A program made the translations under genes and the position numbers. Under the pieces are notes generated by a model, which worked only from the letters and a program-made list of their open reading frames with translations, ran no database searches and had not been told where the DNA came from. 64,000 nt of DNA from Ornithomonoglobus_A sp045612845 (GTDB lineage Bacteria; Bacillota; Clostridia; UBA1381): NCBI GenBank assembly GCA_045612845.1, contig JAZKZV010000017.1, positions 355,687 through 419,686 on the forward strand, written 5' to 3'. This document shows, piece after piece, positions 33,159-42,281 of this stretch. Numbering within the stretch: position 1 is the stretch's first letter; every line of letters begins with the position of its first letter.

Positions 33159-34227
33159 TTTGAACGTCCCCCTTTTCTTTTGATTTTTTACTCTTTATTT
33201 TATATGTTATTCTTTCTATAAACATCTTTGCCTTATCGCTGTTTGTTATAAGCATTACTGCTATTAAGACAATAGCATAAATAAGCATTCTGTAATCTGC
33301 CATACCTCTTAAAAGTTCGGGTAGCATATAAAGCAAGGCAGTTGCAATAATTACTCCCACAACATTGTTCATACCACCCAATACTACAAATACAAGTATC
33401 AGAATTGAAGTGTTAAAATCAAATTTCTTCGCCGCTATTGTAGAGAAGTTCATAGCATATAAAGACCCTGCCATACCTGCAAGCATAGCTGATGTAATAA
33501 ATGCAGTAAGCTTGTAGCGTGTAATTCCTATACCTACCGACTCTGCCGCAATTCTGTTATCACGGATTGCAGTAACTGCACGCCCCGTCTTACTGTTTAC
33601 AAGGTTTAAAACAACAAATAGTGTAAATAGTATAAGCAAAATTCCTGCAATAAATGTAGAAAGCTTTGTTATTCCTACCGCACCCTGAGGACCGTTTAAG
33701 ATAATTTTTCCGCTTACCATACCCAAAGCTTCGGCACTTGTCATACTAACGTGCAGCCCCGACGCGTCAACACCAACATAAAGACAGTTTATTATGTTTT
33801 TTATAATTTCACCAAATGCAAGTGTTACTATTGCCAAATAGTCGCCGCGTAGTCTAAGTACGGGAATACCTATTACAAAGCCTGCAAGACCTGCAAAAAG
33901 TCCGCCTATTATAATTGCAACAAGAAGTCTTAACCCTGCTATTGGAATGATACTTTCAAAACAAATAGCAGCTATAACACCCGTAAATGCACCTACACTC
34001 ATAAATCCGGCATGGCCAAGGCTAAGCTCTCCCAAAAATCCGACCGTCAAAGAAAGTGATACCGCCATAACAATATATGTGCAGATAGGAACAAGCTGTC
34101 CGCTTATTGAGTTATTTATAAGCCCCGCCGACTGCATTGGAAAAAGTATTGCAAATGCCAAAATAACAAGTCCGTACGCTTTTATATTTGTTTTTGTGAA
34201 TTTGTTAAGGTTTTTTAATTTATTCAT
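33151..34227 (-). CDS. livM: Branched-chain amino acid ABC transporter permease LivM
   Basis: 358 aa integral membrane subunit with about nine to ten helices. GFLGELSLGHAGFMSVGAFTG is the LivM/LivH core motif, and RGDYLAIVTLAFGEI and RDNRIAAESVGIGITRYKLTAF (coupling region to the ATPases) are typical of LivM. RBS GAGGTG before ATG 34227. Works with LivH as the channel pair. Confidence 0.93.
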   Translation of the reverse strand: MNKLKNLNKFTKTNIKAYGLVILAFAILFPMQSAGLINNSISGQLVPICTYIVMAVSLSLTVGFLGELSLGHAGFMSVGAFTGVIAAICFESIIPIAGLRLLVAIIIGGLFAGLAGFVIGIPVLRLRGDYLAIVTLAFGEIIKNIINCLYVGVDASGLHVSMTSAEALGMVSGKIILNGPQGAVGITKLSTFIAGILLILFTLFVVLNLVNSKTGRAVTAIRDNRIAAESVGIGITRYKLTAFITSAMLAGMAGSLYAMNFSTIAAKKFDFNTSILILVFVVLGGMNNVVGVIIATALLYMLPELLRGMADYRMLIYAIVLIAVMLITNSDKAKMFIERITYKIKSKKSKEKGDVQNG

Positions 34228-34236
34228 ATCCGCACC

Positions 34237-35118
34237 TCACACTTTCTCTGTTACCTGCTTGCCCAATATACCAGTGGGTCTAACAAGCAATACAACAATC
34301 AGAACACCAAATACGATTGCATCTGACAATGAGGTTGATATGTAGGATTTACTGAATATCTCTATAATACCCAACAAAAATCCTCCGAGCATTGCGCCGG
34401 GGATTGAGCCTATACCGCCAAATACCGCCGCAGTAAATGCTTTAATGCCCGGCATTGAGCCTGTTGTGGGAACAAGCACGGGATATGCACTGCAAAGTAA
34501 AACTCCCGCTATTGCCGCAAGCGCACTTCCTATTGCAAATGTAAGAGATATTGTAACATTTACGTTAATGCCCATAAGCTCTGCCGCGTCCTTATCCTCA
34601 GAAACTGCACGCATTGCTTTACCTAACTTTGTTTTCTTTGTAAATAATGTAAGAACTATCATTATAACTATACAAGCTACAACGGTAATAATTGATTCTG
34701 CAGTTATTATAAGAGAGCCATTAAATAGCGAAATAGAGTCAAACGGTGCAACTGAACTGAACGTCTTTGGTGCACTGCCCCAGATAAGTAGTGCTACATT
34801 CTGCAAGAAATAACTTACACCTATTGCAGTAATTAAAACTGCCAACGAGCCTGCACGTCTTAGCGGTTTGTATGCCATTCCCTCAATAAGAATACCTAAC
34901 GCAGTACATACAACCATTGCAATTACAATAGCCGCTGCTACCGGAAGCTTTAAATATGTAGTGATACAATATGATATGTACGCACCAACCATTATTACAT
35001 CACCATGGGCAAAGTTAAGCATCTTTGCAATACCATAAACCATAGTATAGCCTAATGCAATTATAGCATACACACTACCCAGACTTATACCGTTAATTAA
35101 ATTAGAAATAAATGTCAT
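34237..35118 (-). CDS. livH: Branched-chain amino acid ABC transporter permease LivH
   Basis: 293 aa membrane subunit. NGISLGSVYAIIALGYTMVYG at the start, NFAHGDVIMVGAYISY, and the cytoplasmic RAVSEDKDAAELMGINVN coupling loop mark it as LivH. ATG 35118 follows AGAGGTG by 8 nt; a TTG one codon earlier is less likely. The gap to livK (35118-35281) holds a terminator-like hairpin. Confidence 0.93.
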   Translation of the reverse strand: MTFISNLINGISLGSVYAIIALGYTMVYGIAKMLNFAHGDVIMVGAYISYCITTYLKLPVAAAIVIAMVVCTALGILIEGMAYKPLRRAGSLAVLITAIGVSYFLQNVALLIWGSAPKTFSSVAPFDSISLFNGSLIITAESIITVVACIVIMIVLTLFTKKTKLGKAMRAVSEDKDAAELMGINVNVTISLTFAIGSALAAIAGVLLCSAYPVLVPTTGSMPGIKAFTAAVFGGIGSIPGAMLGGFLLGIIEIFSKSYISTSLSDAIVFGVLIVVLLVRPTGILGKQVTEKV

Positions 35119-35209
35119 CAATCACACCTCTTATTTTTTATGATTAAAAGCTTAATTACTCTACTTTTATATATCATTTTAAGCATATTAAACTGATATA
35201 TAAAAGCAG

Positions 35210-35240
35210 AAAACGAGGAGCCGCAAAAAGCGGCCTCCTC
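35210..35240 (-). terminator. Attenuating terminator between livK and livH
   Basis: Minus-strand stem GAGGAGGCCGC/GCGGCTCCTC (35240-35230 with 35224-35215) followed by a T-rich run. Placed inside the operon it should lower expression of the membrane and ATPase genes relative to the binding protein. Confidence 0.7.
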
Positions 35241-35280
35241 TTTTCTGAAACTTTATGCGCCAATTACTATTTTGTAATAA

Positions 35281-36477
35281 TTACATACCAACGTATACGC
35301 CGCCTTGTATAACCATACCCTTTGGAGCCTTTGAAACTTCACCAGACTCTGACCATGTCATACCTGTACCTGTAAGACCATCTATTGTAAAGTCAGCAGA
35401 TGTAAATCTTGCAATAAGCTTAGCACAGATGTCTTGTGCGCTCATATCTGCAGTAATACCCTCTGCTTTGCAAGCCTCATAGATTGCGTATACACAGTCA
35501 TATGCGTCTGCAGCAAACTGGTTTGGTGTTTCGCCAAACTTTTCGTTGTATTTTGCAACAAAGTTCTTTGTCATTTCATCCTCTGCGTCTGCAGTAAATG
35601 GTGTAAGAAGCATTACGCCCTCTGCAAGTGATGTATCGAAGTTTTCAAGAGTAAGGATACCGTCCATACCGTCAACACCGAAGAACTTAGGAGCATATTG
35701 CATAGCATTTGCCTGTGAAAGAATCAATGATGCAGGTGTGTAATAAATTGGTAGGAACACAAGGTCTGCACCTGATGATTTGATGTCTGTAAGTTGTGAG
35801 TTAAAGTCATTTGCAGTATCGTCTGTAAATGTCTTTACGCAAACAACGTTAAGACCAAGCTCTTGAGCTCTTGCCTGGAACTTCTGATAGATACCTGTTG
35901 AGTAAGCATCTGAGTTGTTGTAGATAACTGCAACCTTTTCACCAAGCTTTTGCTCAAAAATGTAGTCAGCTGAAGCTACACCCTGGTTAGGGTCTGTAAA
36001 GCACATCTGGAACATTGGAGCTTTACGTGGGATTGTTACGTTGCCGCTTGCATCAGGTTGACCGCCAAGTACGTCTGTTGATGAAGCTGATGGAGTAAGT
36101 GCGAAAATCTTATCTGCATCAACCTCTGTTGATACTGCTATACATGGTTGTGTTGTAACTGTACCTAAAGATACCTGCATACCCCAGTCTTTTAGATTGT
36201 TGTAAGCGTTTACTGATTTTTCAGCGTCATTTTCGTCATCTTCGAACTTTAATTCGAATGCCATGTCGCCTTTTGCGTTGATTTCTTCAACTGCAATTTC
36301 TGCACCATTCTTAACAGCCTGACCGTAAATTGCTGCTGCACCTGTTATAGGGCCTATACCACCTATTTTAATTGCATTTGCAGACTCGCCGCCATTGTTG
36401 GCACCGCAACCCGCAAATGACATTGCAACTGCTGCAATAGCTGTTATTGCGCTTATTGCTTTCATCATCTTTTTCAT
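35281..36477 (-). CDS. livK: Branched-chain amino acid-binding lipoprotein
   Basis: 398 aa. Lipoprotein signal peptide with lipobox FAGC (cysteine near residue 24), then a type I periplasmic-binding fold: IKIGGIGPITGAAAIYGQAVKNGAEIAVEEIN is the LivJ/K start. It captures branched-chain amino acids (or a related amide) at the cell surface for LivHMGF. Promoter TTGACA-17-TAATAT at 36613-36585. GAGGTAATCTAA lies before the ATG. Confidence 0.92.
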   Translation of the reverse strand: MKKMMKAISAITAIAAVAMSFAGCGANNGGESANAIKIGGIGPITGAAAIYGQAVKNGAEIAVEEINAKGDMAFELKFEDDENDAEKSVNAYNNLKDWGMQVSLGTVTTQPCIAVSTEVDADKIFALTPSASSTDVLGGQPDASGNVTIPRKAPMFQMCFTDPNQGVASADYIFEQKLGEKVAVIYNNSDAYSTGIYQKFQARAQELGLNVVCVKTFTDDTANDFNSQLTDIKSSGADLVFLPIYYTPASLILSQANAMQYAPKFFGVDGMDGILTLENFDTSLAEGVMLLTPFTADAEDEMTKNFVAKYNEKFGETPNQFAADAYDCVYAIYEACKAEGITADMSAQDICAKLIARFTSADFTIDGLTGTGMTWSESGEVSKAPKGMVIQGGVYVGM

Positions 36478-36584
36478 TTAGATTACCTCTTTCTTTTAAA
36501 TTTTATTTATTTAAGCCACCAGGCGAAAATACATAATTTTACTTGACACAAACCTCTGCTGTCTGTCAAGCACGAATATAATAA

Positions 36585-36613
36585 ATATTATCATATTTTG
36601 GCGAATATGTCAA
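36585..36613 (-). promoter_or_regulatory. SigA-type promoter of the liv operon
   Basis: Minus strand TTGACA (36613-36608), 17-bp spacer, TAATAT (36590-36585). A CTTGACA/TGTCAAG inverted repeat (36542-36570) lies in the leader and could be an operator. Confidence 0.75.
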
Positions 36614-36653
36614 GCAATATATTCAATAACTTTACATTTTTTGCACAAACAAC

Positions 36654-36682
36654 TTGACACTCTTCTGCACGAGTATTATAAT
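36654..36682 (+). promoter_or_regulatory. Consensus SigA promoter of folP-folBK
   Basis: TTGACA (36654-36659), 17-bp spacer, TATAAT (36677-36682), 34 bp before folP; divergent from the liv promoter. Confidence 0.85.
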
Positions 36683-36716
36683 TAAATTAAGTACTTTATA
36701 ATAAACGGAGTCTGTT

Positions 36717-37526
36717 ATGATTATAGCAAATAAAACCTTTTATAGCAACAAAACATATGTTATGGGAATATTAAATGTTACACCCGATTCTTTTTCGGAC
36801 GGGAATTTACACAAAAGCGTTGATGATGCTCTTTTTTACGCCGAAAAAATGATAAATGACGGTGCCGACATAATAGACATAGGCGGAGAGTCTACCCGTC
36901 CGGGATATGAAAAAATCTCAGATGATGAGGAGCTTTCGAGGATTATACCTGTTATAGAGAAGATTCACTCAGAGTTTGATGTTCCTATTTCGGCAGATAC
37001 TTATAAATCGTACGTTGCCGAAGAGGCAATAAAAGCGGGGGCACATTTTATAAATGATATATGGGGACTTAAATATGACAGCAAGATGGCAGATATTATA
37101 AAAAAATACAATGTACCATGCTCCATTATGCATAACCGCAACAATATCAATTATACTTCCTTTGTTGATGATGTTATAGCCGACCTCAAAGAAAGCATTT
37201 CCATTGCATACAATGCAAAAATACCACACGATATGATTGTTATTGACCCTGGAATAGGCTTTGCAAAAACGTATGAGCAAAATCTTACAATAACAAGAGA
37301 GCTCCATAAACTACATTCACTCGACTTGCCCATTCTGTATGGTGCTTCACGCAAGTCTATGATTGGAAACGCTCTTGACCTCCCCGTTAATGAGCGTTTA
37401 GAGGGTACGCTTGCAACAACCGTCATGGCAGTTATTAAAGGCTGTATGTTTGTAAGAGTTCATGATATCAAGGAAAACAAAAGAGTAATAACTATGACAG
37501 AAAGGATACTTTATGGGACAAATTAA
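36717..37526 (+). CDS. folP: Dihydropteroate synthase
   Basis: 269 aa. It joins p-aminobenzoate to the pterin diphosphate in folate synthesis. Motifs: VMGILNVTPDSFSDG, DIIDIGGESTRPG, and the pterin-binding IDPGIGFAKTYEQN. The substrate loops look intact. It overlaps the folB-folK fusion by 14 nt, so pterin-making and pterin-using enzymes are coupled. No folE or folC is in the window. Confidence 0.95.
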   Translation: MIIANKTFYSNKTYVMGILNVTPDSFSDGNLHKSVDDALFYAEKMINDGADIIDIGGESTRPGYEKISDDEELSRIIPVIEKIHSEFDVPISADTYKSYVAEEAIKAGAHFINDIWGLKYDSKMADIIKKYNVPCSIMHNRNNINYTSFVDDVIADLKESISIAYNAKIPHDMIVIDPGIGFAKTYEQNLTITRELHKLHSLDLPILYGASRKSMIGNALDLPVNERLEGTLATTVMAVIKGCMFVRVHDIKENKRVITMTERILYGTN

Positions 37527-38331
37527 AATACAGAATTTAGAGCTTTTTGCCCGTCATGGTGTTTTAAATGAGGAGAACACACTCGGACAAAAATTTATAA
37601 TAAGTGCTACACTCACAACATCTTTTGAAAGGGCAGTTGCAACTGACGATATCCTAAACGGAGTAAACTATGCCGAGGTTTGTGATTTTCTTTATTCATA
37701 TAATCAGAACAATACCTTTAAGCTTATAGAAACTGCCGCAGACTCTATGGCTATTGAGCTTTTAAAGACTTTTGAGCTTATAGACAGTGTAGAAATAGAA
37801 CTAAAAAAGCCAAATCCACCCATACACATGCATTTTGATTATGTTAGTGCAAAGGTGGAAAGAAAAAGACACAGAGCATTCATTGCGTTAGGCTCAAATA
37901 TGGGAGATAAAGAGAATTATCTTAAAAATGCCCTTAATGCCATTAACAACAATGCTTGCTGCGTGATTAAAAAAGTATCTTCGTTTATTGAAACTGCCCC
38001 ATATGGAGATGTAGAACAAGACAATTTCTTAAATGGTTGTGCCGAAATCGAAACTCTGCTTTCCCCTCAGGAGTTACTTGCATTTTTACAAAAAACAGAG
38101 AATGAAAATGAACGTGTCCGCACCATACATTGGGGGCCCAGAACGCTCGACCTTGATATCTTGCTATATGATAATTCCATCATCTGTGAGGACAATCTTA
38201 TTGTTCCCCACCCCGATATGCAAAACCGTAACTTTGTGCTGGAGCCACTTTCGGAAATTGCACCGCATATTATCCATCCCGTACTTAATAAGAGTATTTG
38301 CACATTGCATAAATCACTCAAAAATGACTGA
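37513..38331 (+). CDS. folBK: Dihydroneopterin aldolase / HPPK fusion (FolB-FolK)
   Basis: 272 aa with two enzymes in one chain. Residues 1-115 are FolB: IQNLELFARHGVLNEENTLGQ and NYAEVCDFLY, with KKPNPPIHMHFDYVSAKVE at its end. Residues 120-272 are FolK (pyrophosphokinase): AFIALGSNMGDKENYL, FIETAPYGDVEQDNFLNG and GPRTLDLDILLYD with its metal-binding Asp pair. Consecutive steps thus act in one protein. Fusions of this type occur in several Bacillota. Confidence 0.94.
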   Translation: MGQIKIQNLELFARHGVLNEENTLGQKFIISATLTTSFERAVATDDILNGVNYAEVCDFLYSYNQNNTFKLIETAADSMAIELLKTFELIDSVEIELKKPNPPIHMHFDYVSAKVERKRHRAFIALGSNMGDKENYLKNALNAINNNACCVIKKVSSFIETAPYGDVEQDNFLNGCAEIETLLSPQELLAFLQKTENENERVRTIHWGPRTLDLDILLYDNSIICEDNLIVPHPDMQNRNFVLEPLSEIAPHIIHPVLNKSICTLHKSLKND

Positions 38332-38400
38332 TTTTGATATAAAATAAATATAATACAAAAAATTTGTTGTTTTTAGTATTAAAATGATTGAAAATTGCTA

Positions 38401-38429
38401 TTGCAAAAAACGACAAATTATGTTATATT
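38401..38429 (+). promoter_or_regulatory. SigA-type promoter of the prs-like gene
   Basis: TTGCAA (38401-38406), 17-bp spacer, TATATT (38424-38429). Confidence 0.7.
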
Positions 38430-38475
38430 GGTATCATAGACGTATATGGTTTTTTCCAGAAAAGGAGATATTTTT

Positions 38476-39600
38476 ATGACTAACACTTTTATTCACCATG
38501 ATGATGCCATGCCATATGGTAAGCTTTCTATTATAAGCATGAGAGGTTGCGAGGCACTTACTCAAAAAATTGACGAGTATCTTAAAAGATTTCGTGATGA
38601 GAAAGTGGAAACATATGTTACCGATGTAAACTGTACAAGATTTGCTACAGGCGAGGGTAAATGTGTGATTGCCAACTCTGTAAGAGGACATGACGTATAT
38701 ATTATCTGCGATGTTTTCAATTACGGTGTAACCTACAAAATGTATGGCTTTGAGGCTCATATGAGTCCTGATGACCATTTTCAGGATTTAAAGCGTATAA
38801 TAGCAGCAATAGCAGGTAAGGCAAGAAGAATTACAGTTGTTATGCCTATGCTTTATGAGGGCAGACAGCACAGAAGAAACGGAAGAGAATCTCTTGACGC
38901 GGCACTTATGCTCCAGGAGCTTGTGCATATGGGTGTATCCAACATTGTTACTTTCGATGCACACGACCCAAGAATCTGTAATGCTATTCCGCTATCAGGC
39001 TTTGATAATGTTCAACCAACATATCAGATGCTTAAGGCATTGGTAAGAACTGTTCCTGATATCTCGCTTAATAAGTTTGATACTATTGTTATATCTCCTG
39101 ACGAGGGCGGAATGTCAAGATCTATGTATTACAGTTCAGTATTACACCTTGACCTTGGTATGTTCTATAAGCGCAGAGACTATACAACCATTGTAGACGG
39201 AAAGAACCCGATAGTTGCTCATGAATATCTTGGCAGAGATGTTAAGGATAAGGACGTAATTATAGTTGATGATATGATTTCATCAGGTGAGTCTATGATT
39301 GACGTTGCTACAAAGCTTAAATCAATGGGTGCAAAAAGAATATTTATATTTGCATCATTTGGTCTTTTCTGTAATGGTCTTGAAGTGTTTGATAAGGCAT
39401 ATTCTGAGGGTCTTGTAAATAAAATATTTACTACGAACCTTGTTTATCAACATCCGGGGCTCGAAACAAGAGACTGGTACGTAACTGTTGATATGTCAAA
39501 ATATATGTCCTTACTTATCGATACATTAAATTATGACGAAACAATTTCGGGAGTGCTTAACCCTGTAAAGAAAATTCACGCTCTTGTGGAAAATCTATAA
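38476..39600 (+). CDS. Ribose-phosphate pyrophosphokinase, long form
   Basis: 374 aa, against about 315 for ordinary PrsA. The PRPP-binding motif VIIVDDMISSGESMIDVA and the DAHDPRICNAIPLSGFDNVQPTY segment identify a PRPP synthetase-family enzyme; RRITVVMPMLYEGRQHRRNGRESL replaces the canonical ATP-loop text. The extra length is spread through the N-terminal half, whose start (FIHHDDAMPYGKLSIISM) is unlike PrsA. This long Clostridia form may be the main or a secondary PRPP synthetase. ATG 38476 follows AAAGGAG by 8 nt; the ATG at 38446 precedes that site. Confidence 0.87.
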   Translation: MTNTFIHHDDAMPYGKLSIISMRGCEALTQKIDEYLKRFRDEKVETYVTDVNCTRFATGEGKCVIANSVRGHDVYIICDVFNYGVTYKMYGFEAHMSPDDHFQDLKRIIAAIAGKARRITVVMPMLYEGRQHRRNGRESLDAALMLQELVHMGVSNIVTFDAHDPRICNAIPLSGFDNVQPTYQMLKALVRTVPDISLNKFDTIVISPDEGGMSRSMYYSSVLHLDLGMFYKRRDYTTIVDGKNPIVAHEYLGRDVKDKDVIIVDDMISSGESMIDVATKLKSMGAKRIFIFASFGLFCNGLEVFDKAYSEGLVNKIFTTNLVYQHPGLETRDWYVTVDMSKYMSLLIDTLNYDETISGVLNPVKKIHALVENL

Positions 39601-39605
39601 TTACG

Positions 39606-39631
39606 AAGGGGACAACATCTGTCCCCTTTTA
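39606..39631 (+). terminator. Rho-independent terminator of the prs-like gene
   Basis: Stem GGGGACA (39608-39614) with TGTCCCC (39620-39626) and flanking AA/TT pairs, then TTTT. Confidence 0.85.
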
Positions 39632-39659
39632 TAATATCATCTGAATGGAGACTTGTTTT

Positions 39660-40520
39660 ATGAAAAAAGGAATTATTTACTCAATTATAACTGCATTGTT
39701 TTTTACAACATTAGAGCCTGTAAGTAAGCTTATTGCTGAGGTAGTAAACCCATACGCAATAACCTTCTGGAGATTTCTTATCGGTTCAATAATACTTTTA
39801 CCTTTTGCAATCATCAAAATAAAAAAAGAAAAAATACATATTACATTAAAGGATTTTGGTATAATGACCCTTATGGGCTCAATCTTTATATGTATAATAA
39901 TGGTTTCGTTGCAGTTTGCGGTAAAAATGTCATCATCACCCGCAATAACCTCTATGGTGTTCTCAACAAACTCTGTGTTTACAATACTTTTTGCAATGTT
40001 CATTCTTAAAGATAAGCTTACAAAGAACAAGATAATTGCAGTTATTTTATGTTCTATAGGTATTATATTATGTACCGACTTTTCAAAGGGCGCAAACCTC
40101 TCGTCGTTGCTTTTGGCAGTCTTTGCGGCGCTGACTTTCAGTATGTACACTGTACTCAGTAAGAAATATATGGCAAAGGTCGGAGGAATTATACAGACTG
40201 CATTCACATTCTTTATGGGAAGTATAGTGCTCCTTATTGCCCTTTTAGTTATGGGTGTTGATGTTTCACCAACATCTGATATCAGCACACTTTCTATTCT
40301 TATATACCTTGGTGTATTGGTTACAGGTGTGGGATACTGGTCATACTTTAAGGGTGTTGAAAAGGGCGGAGCAATCATAGGCTCAATGGCGTTCTTTATA
40401 AAGCCTATTCTTACACCGTTTGTTACATGGGTTGTAAATGGAATAACACCAAGCTTTATGGTGTTTGCAGCACTTGCATTTATAGTTGTAGGCTCATATT
40501 ATGCAACATACAAAAAATGA
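39660..40520 (+). CDS. EamA/DMT-family membrane transporter
   Basis: 286 aa with ten predicted helices in two EamA repeats (about 1-135 and 145-286). The start KKGIIYSIITALFFTTLEPVSKL and the SSSPAITSMVFSTNSVFTILFA segment are typical of drug/metabolite exporters for amino acids or other small molecules. Substrate not predictable. ATG 39660 follows GGAG by 9 nt; the earlier ATG 39645 lacks a site. Repeat copy 3 starts directly after its stop codon. Confidence 0.88.
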   Translation: MKKGIIYSIITALFFTTLEPVSKLIAEVVNPYAITFWRFLIGSIILLPFAIIKIKKEKIHITLKDFGIMTLMGSIFICIIMVSLQFAVKMSSSPAITSMVFSTNSVFTILFAMFILKDKLTKNKIIAVILCSIGIILCTDFSKGANLSSLLLAVFAALTFSMYTVLSKKYMAKVGGIIQTAFTFFMGSIVLLIALLVMGVDVSPTSDISTLSILIYLGVLVTGVGYWSYFKGVEKGGAIIGSMAFFIKPILTPFVTWVVNGITPSFMVFAALAFIVVGSYYATYKK

Positions 40521-40727
40521 GGCTAATGTATTTGACGCAGACCGTTTAAATACTATTTATAAAAATATTGGGATTCACAAAAAGTGAGTCCCTTTTATTT
40601 TCCATTTAAACTATGTACAAAGCTCACCTCTCGACGTACCTCCGTACGCCTTCGGGCAAGGCAAACTGCAGTTTATACTACACTTTGCTTCGCTTTTTAC
40701 ATTCTGCATTCAAATACATACGCCTCC
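40521..40727 (+). repeat. Structured intergenic repeat, copy 3
   Basis: It begins at the base after the EamA stop codon. Left terminal repeat ATGTATTTGACGCAGA pairs with the right end TCTGCATTCAAATACAT (to about 40720). First arm GTTTAAAT (40543-40550) returns as ATTTAAAC around the terminator GGGATTCAC..GTGAGTCCC. Second arm ATGTACAAAGC pairs with GCTTTTTACAT and holds CGTAC/GTACG, GCC-TTCG-GGC and AAACTGCAGTTT. Compared with copies 1 and 2, the TTTAG of the terminal repeat has become TTTGA on the left and the partner has changed to match on the right. The end hairpin of the other copies is missing. Confidence 0.8.
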
Positions 40728-40803
40728 GGCTAATGATTCGACGCACACCGTTTAAATACTATTTATAAAAATATGGGACTCAAATGCGTCCCATATTTTT
40801 ATT
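40728..40803 (+). repeat. Truncated repeat: left arm only, with terminator
   Basis: A second left arm follows copy 3 at once: GGCTAATG, then ACCGTTTAAATACTATTTAT AAAAATA shared almost exactly with copy 3, but carrying its own terminator ATATGGGAC (40771-40779)/GTCCCATAT ending in TTTTTA. No right arm is present. The hairpin can also stop the convergent minus-strand gene ending at 40812. Confidence 0.7.
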
Positions 40804-40811
40804 GTTTTTAA

Positions 40812-42161
40812 TTATTCTTCTTCGCCTATTTTATCTATATCCTTTGATTCTTTTGACTTAACGTCCTGAGTATTTTCCCAATAATAACCGTTAAGATAAG
40901 ACGCAAGATATTGCCAGCGACGTAATGTTTCGTAATCGTTAATTTTGGGCATAATTGCTGCAATTTTTTTTGCCGCATCCGGAATTGCCGACATATCAGT
41001 TTCAACAAGCGGTGCAAATTCGTAGTACATTGCAGCCAAGTCCTCGCCGCCAAGACGTGGAGCCATTACATCTCTTATGTAGTCCTCTGTAGTTGCGGTC
41101 GGATGGTCTGCAAAGTATGCCATTGCAAGATAGTTAAATTCTGCATTTACATGGAATGGTGCATACTCACCGAACATAGAAACTGCCTGCAAGCCCGATT
41201 TATAGCTTAGCATACACTGTCTGCGTATTCTTTCTACCGCGAAAGATGCTCTGCCTGCACCCCACCATTGTGAGCCGGAATGTGCTCTCATTACGTGGTT
41301 GAACTTTTTCATAGAATTAAGCATTGGCGCACCCTCAGGCCACGAATCATCACGTAGCTGTGCATCGCACTTCCATTGCCAATATACACTCTCTGGCATT
41401 TCTAACAGCTTCTTTAAATCTTCACTTGGCTCTTTTGAGTCGAAGAACTGACATGCATCGTCAGTAAAATGACTGTATGTTTCGCATATGAGCAGCTTAT
41501 CCTTTGCAACTCTGTTTATTGTTTCTACTGCATACGGATAAATTCCCGCCATATCCGCAACTGAAAGATACGGATTTTCGTTAGTTGCACGTCGCGCCTT
41601 ACATGACGGACACTGACATACACCATTATCTCCCGATTCCATCTGGATACCACCAAGCTCGGGAATTTCGCGGAATACCCAGTCAAGAGATTCTAATACA
41701 AATTCGTTAAGAAGCTTGTTTGTAGGACAACCCTGTGGCTCTATTTTGTAACCATGCTTGCCCTTAAAGTGAGCATAGAACGGTGAACCATCCTCGTTAA
41801 TACCCATACATTCAGGATTCTTTTCGAAGAATTTATCTAAGTTATATTTATGGTCTCCCTCATAGTAGATACCACCATAAGCATAAAGACCTGCTATCAT
41901 ATAGATATTTACGCCTTTTTTGTTAGCATAGTCGCAAAGACGTCTTGCGCTTTCAACTCCGCCATGCTTATCTCTGAGCATACCTACGATACCAACCGCA
42001 TCAATACCGTGCTCCGAGCAGAAATCTACATTTCTTTTGTAGTCCATCTCAAAAAGCTCCGGGTATTTTGCATATGCATTTGCAACGCCACAGTTTTGTG
42101 CACCTGCCGCATGTAAACACCAGTTTGTACTGTGGTCCCATGTCCAAAACATTTTTTTCAT
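40812..42161 (-). CDS. Glycosidase-like TIM-barrel protein, specificity unknown
   Basis: 449 aa, no signal peptide. The sequence reads like a catalytic TIM barrel of glycoside hydrolase type: alternating strands and helices (HGIDAVGIVGML, KKGVNIYMIAGLYAYGG), then ELGGIQMESGDNGVCQCPSCKARR, which resembles the loop in GH67/DUF4838-like proteins where an acidic pair and a CxxC knuckle occur. Many Trp and Tyr residues suit sugar stacking. I cannot name the family or substrate. It opens the accessory carbohydrate locus; its own upstream gap (42162-42281) shows no clear promoter. Confidence 0.6.
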   Translation of the reverse strand: MKKMFWTWDHSTNWCLHAAGAQNCGVANAYAKYPELFEMDYKRNVDFCSEHGIDAVGIVGMLRDKHGGVESARRLCDYANKKGVNIYMIAGLYAYGGIYYEGDHKYNLDKFFEKNPECMGINEDGSPFYAHFKGKHGYKIEPQGCPTNKLLNEFVLESLDWVFREIPELGGIQMESGDNGVCQCPSCKARRATNENPYLSVADMAGIYPYAVETINRVAKDKLLICETYSHFTDDACQFFDSKEPSEDLKKLLEMPESVYWQWKCDAQLRDDSWPEGAPMLNSMKKFNHVMRAHSGSQWWGAGRASFAVERIRRQCMLSYKSGLQAVSMFGEYAPFHVNAEFNYLAMAYFADHPTATTEDYIRDVMAPRLGGEDLAAMYYEFAPLVETDMSAIPDAAKKIAAIMPKINDYETLRRWQYLASYLNGYYWENTQDVKSKESKDIDKIGEEE

Positions 42162-42281
42162 AGCAATTTCTCCTGTTGATTTTATAAAATATTTTTAGTG
42201 TTTATTATAATAGGTGTTGCATAACGCAACACCTATTTGTATTAAATTTTGTGTGTTTTTGCGCAAAAAGCAACAACCGAC

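Noticed and set aside
39677..40378. 233-codon minus-strand frame
   Set aside because: Antisense of the EamA transporter; codon pattern is a mirror of membrane-helix codons.
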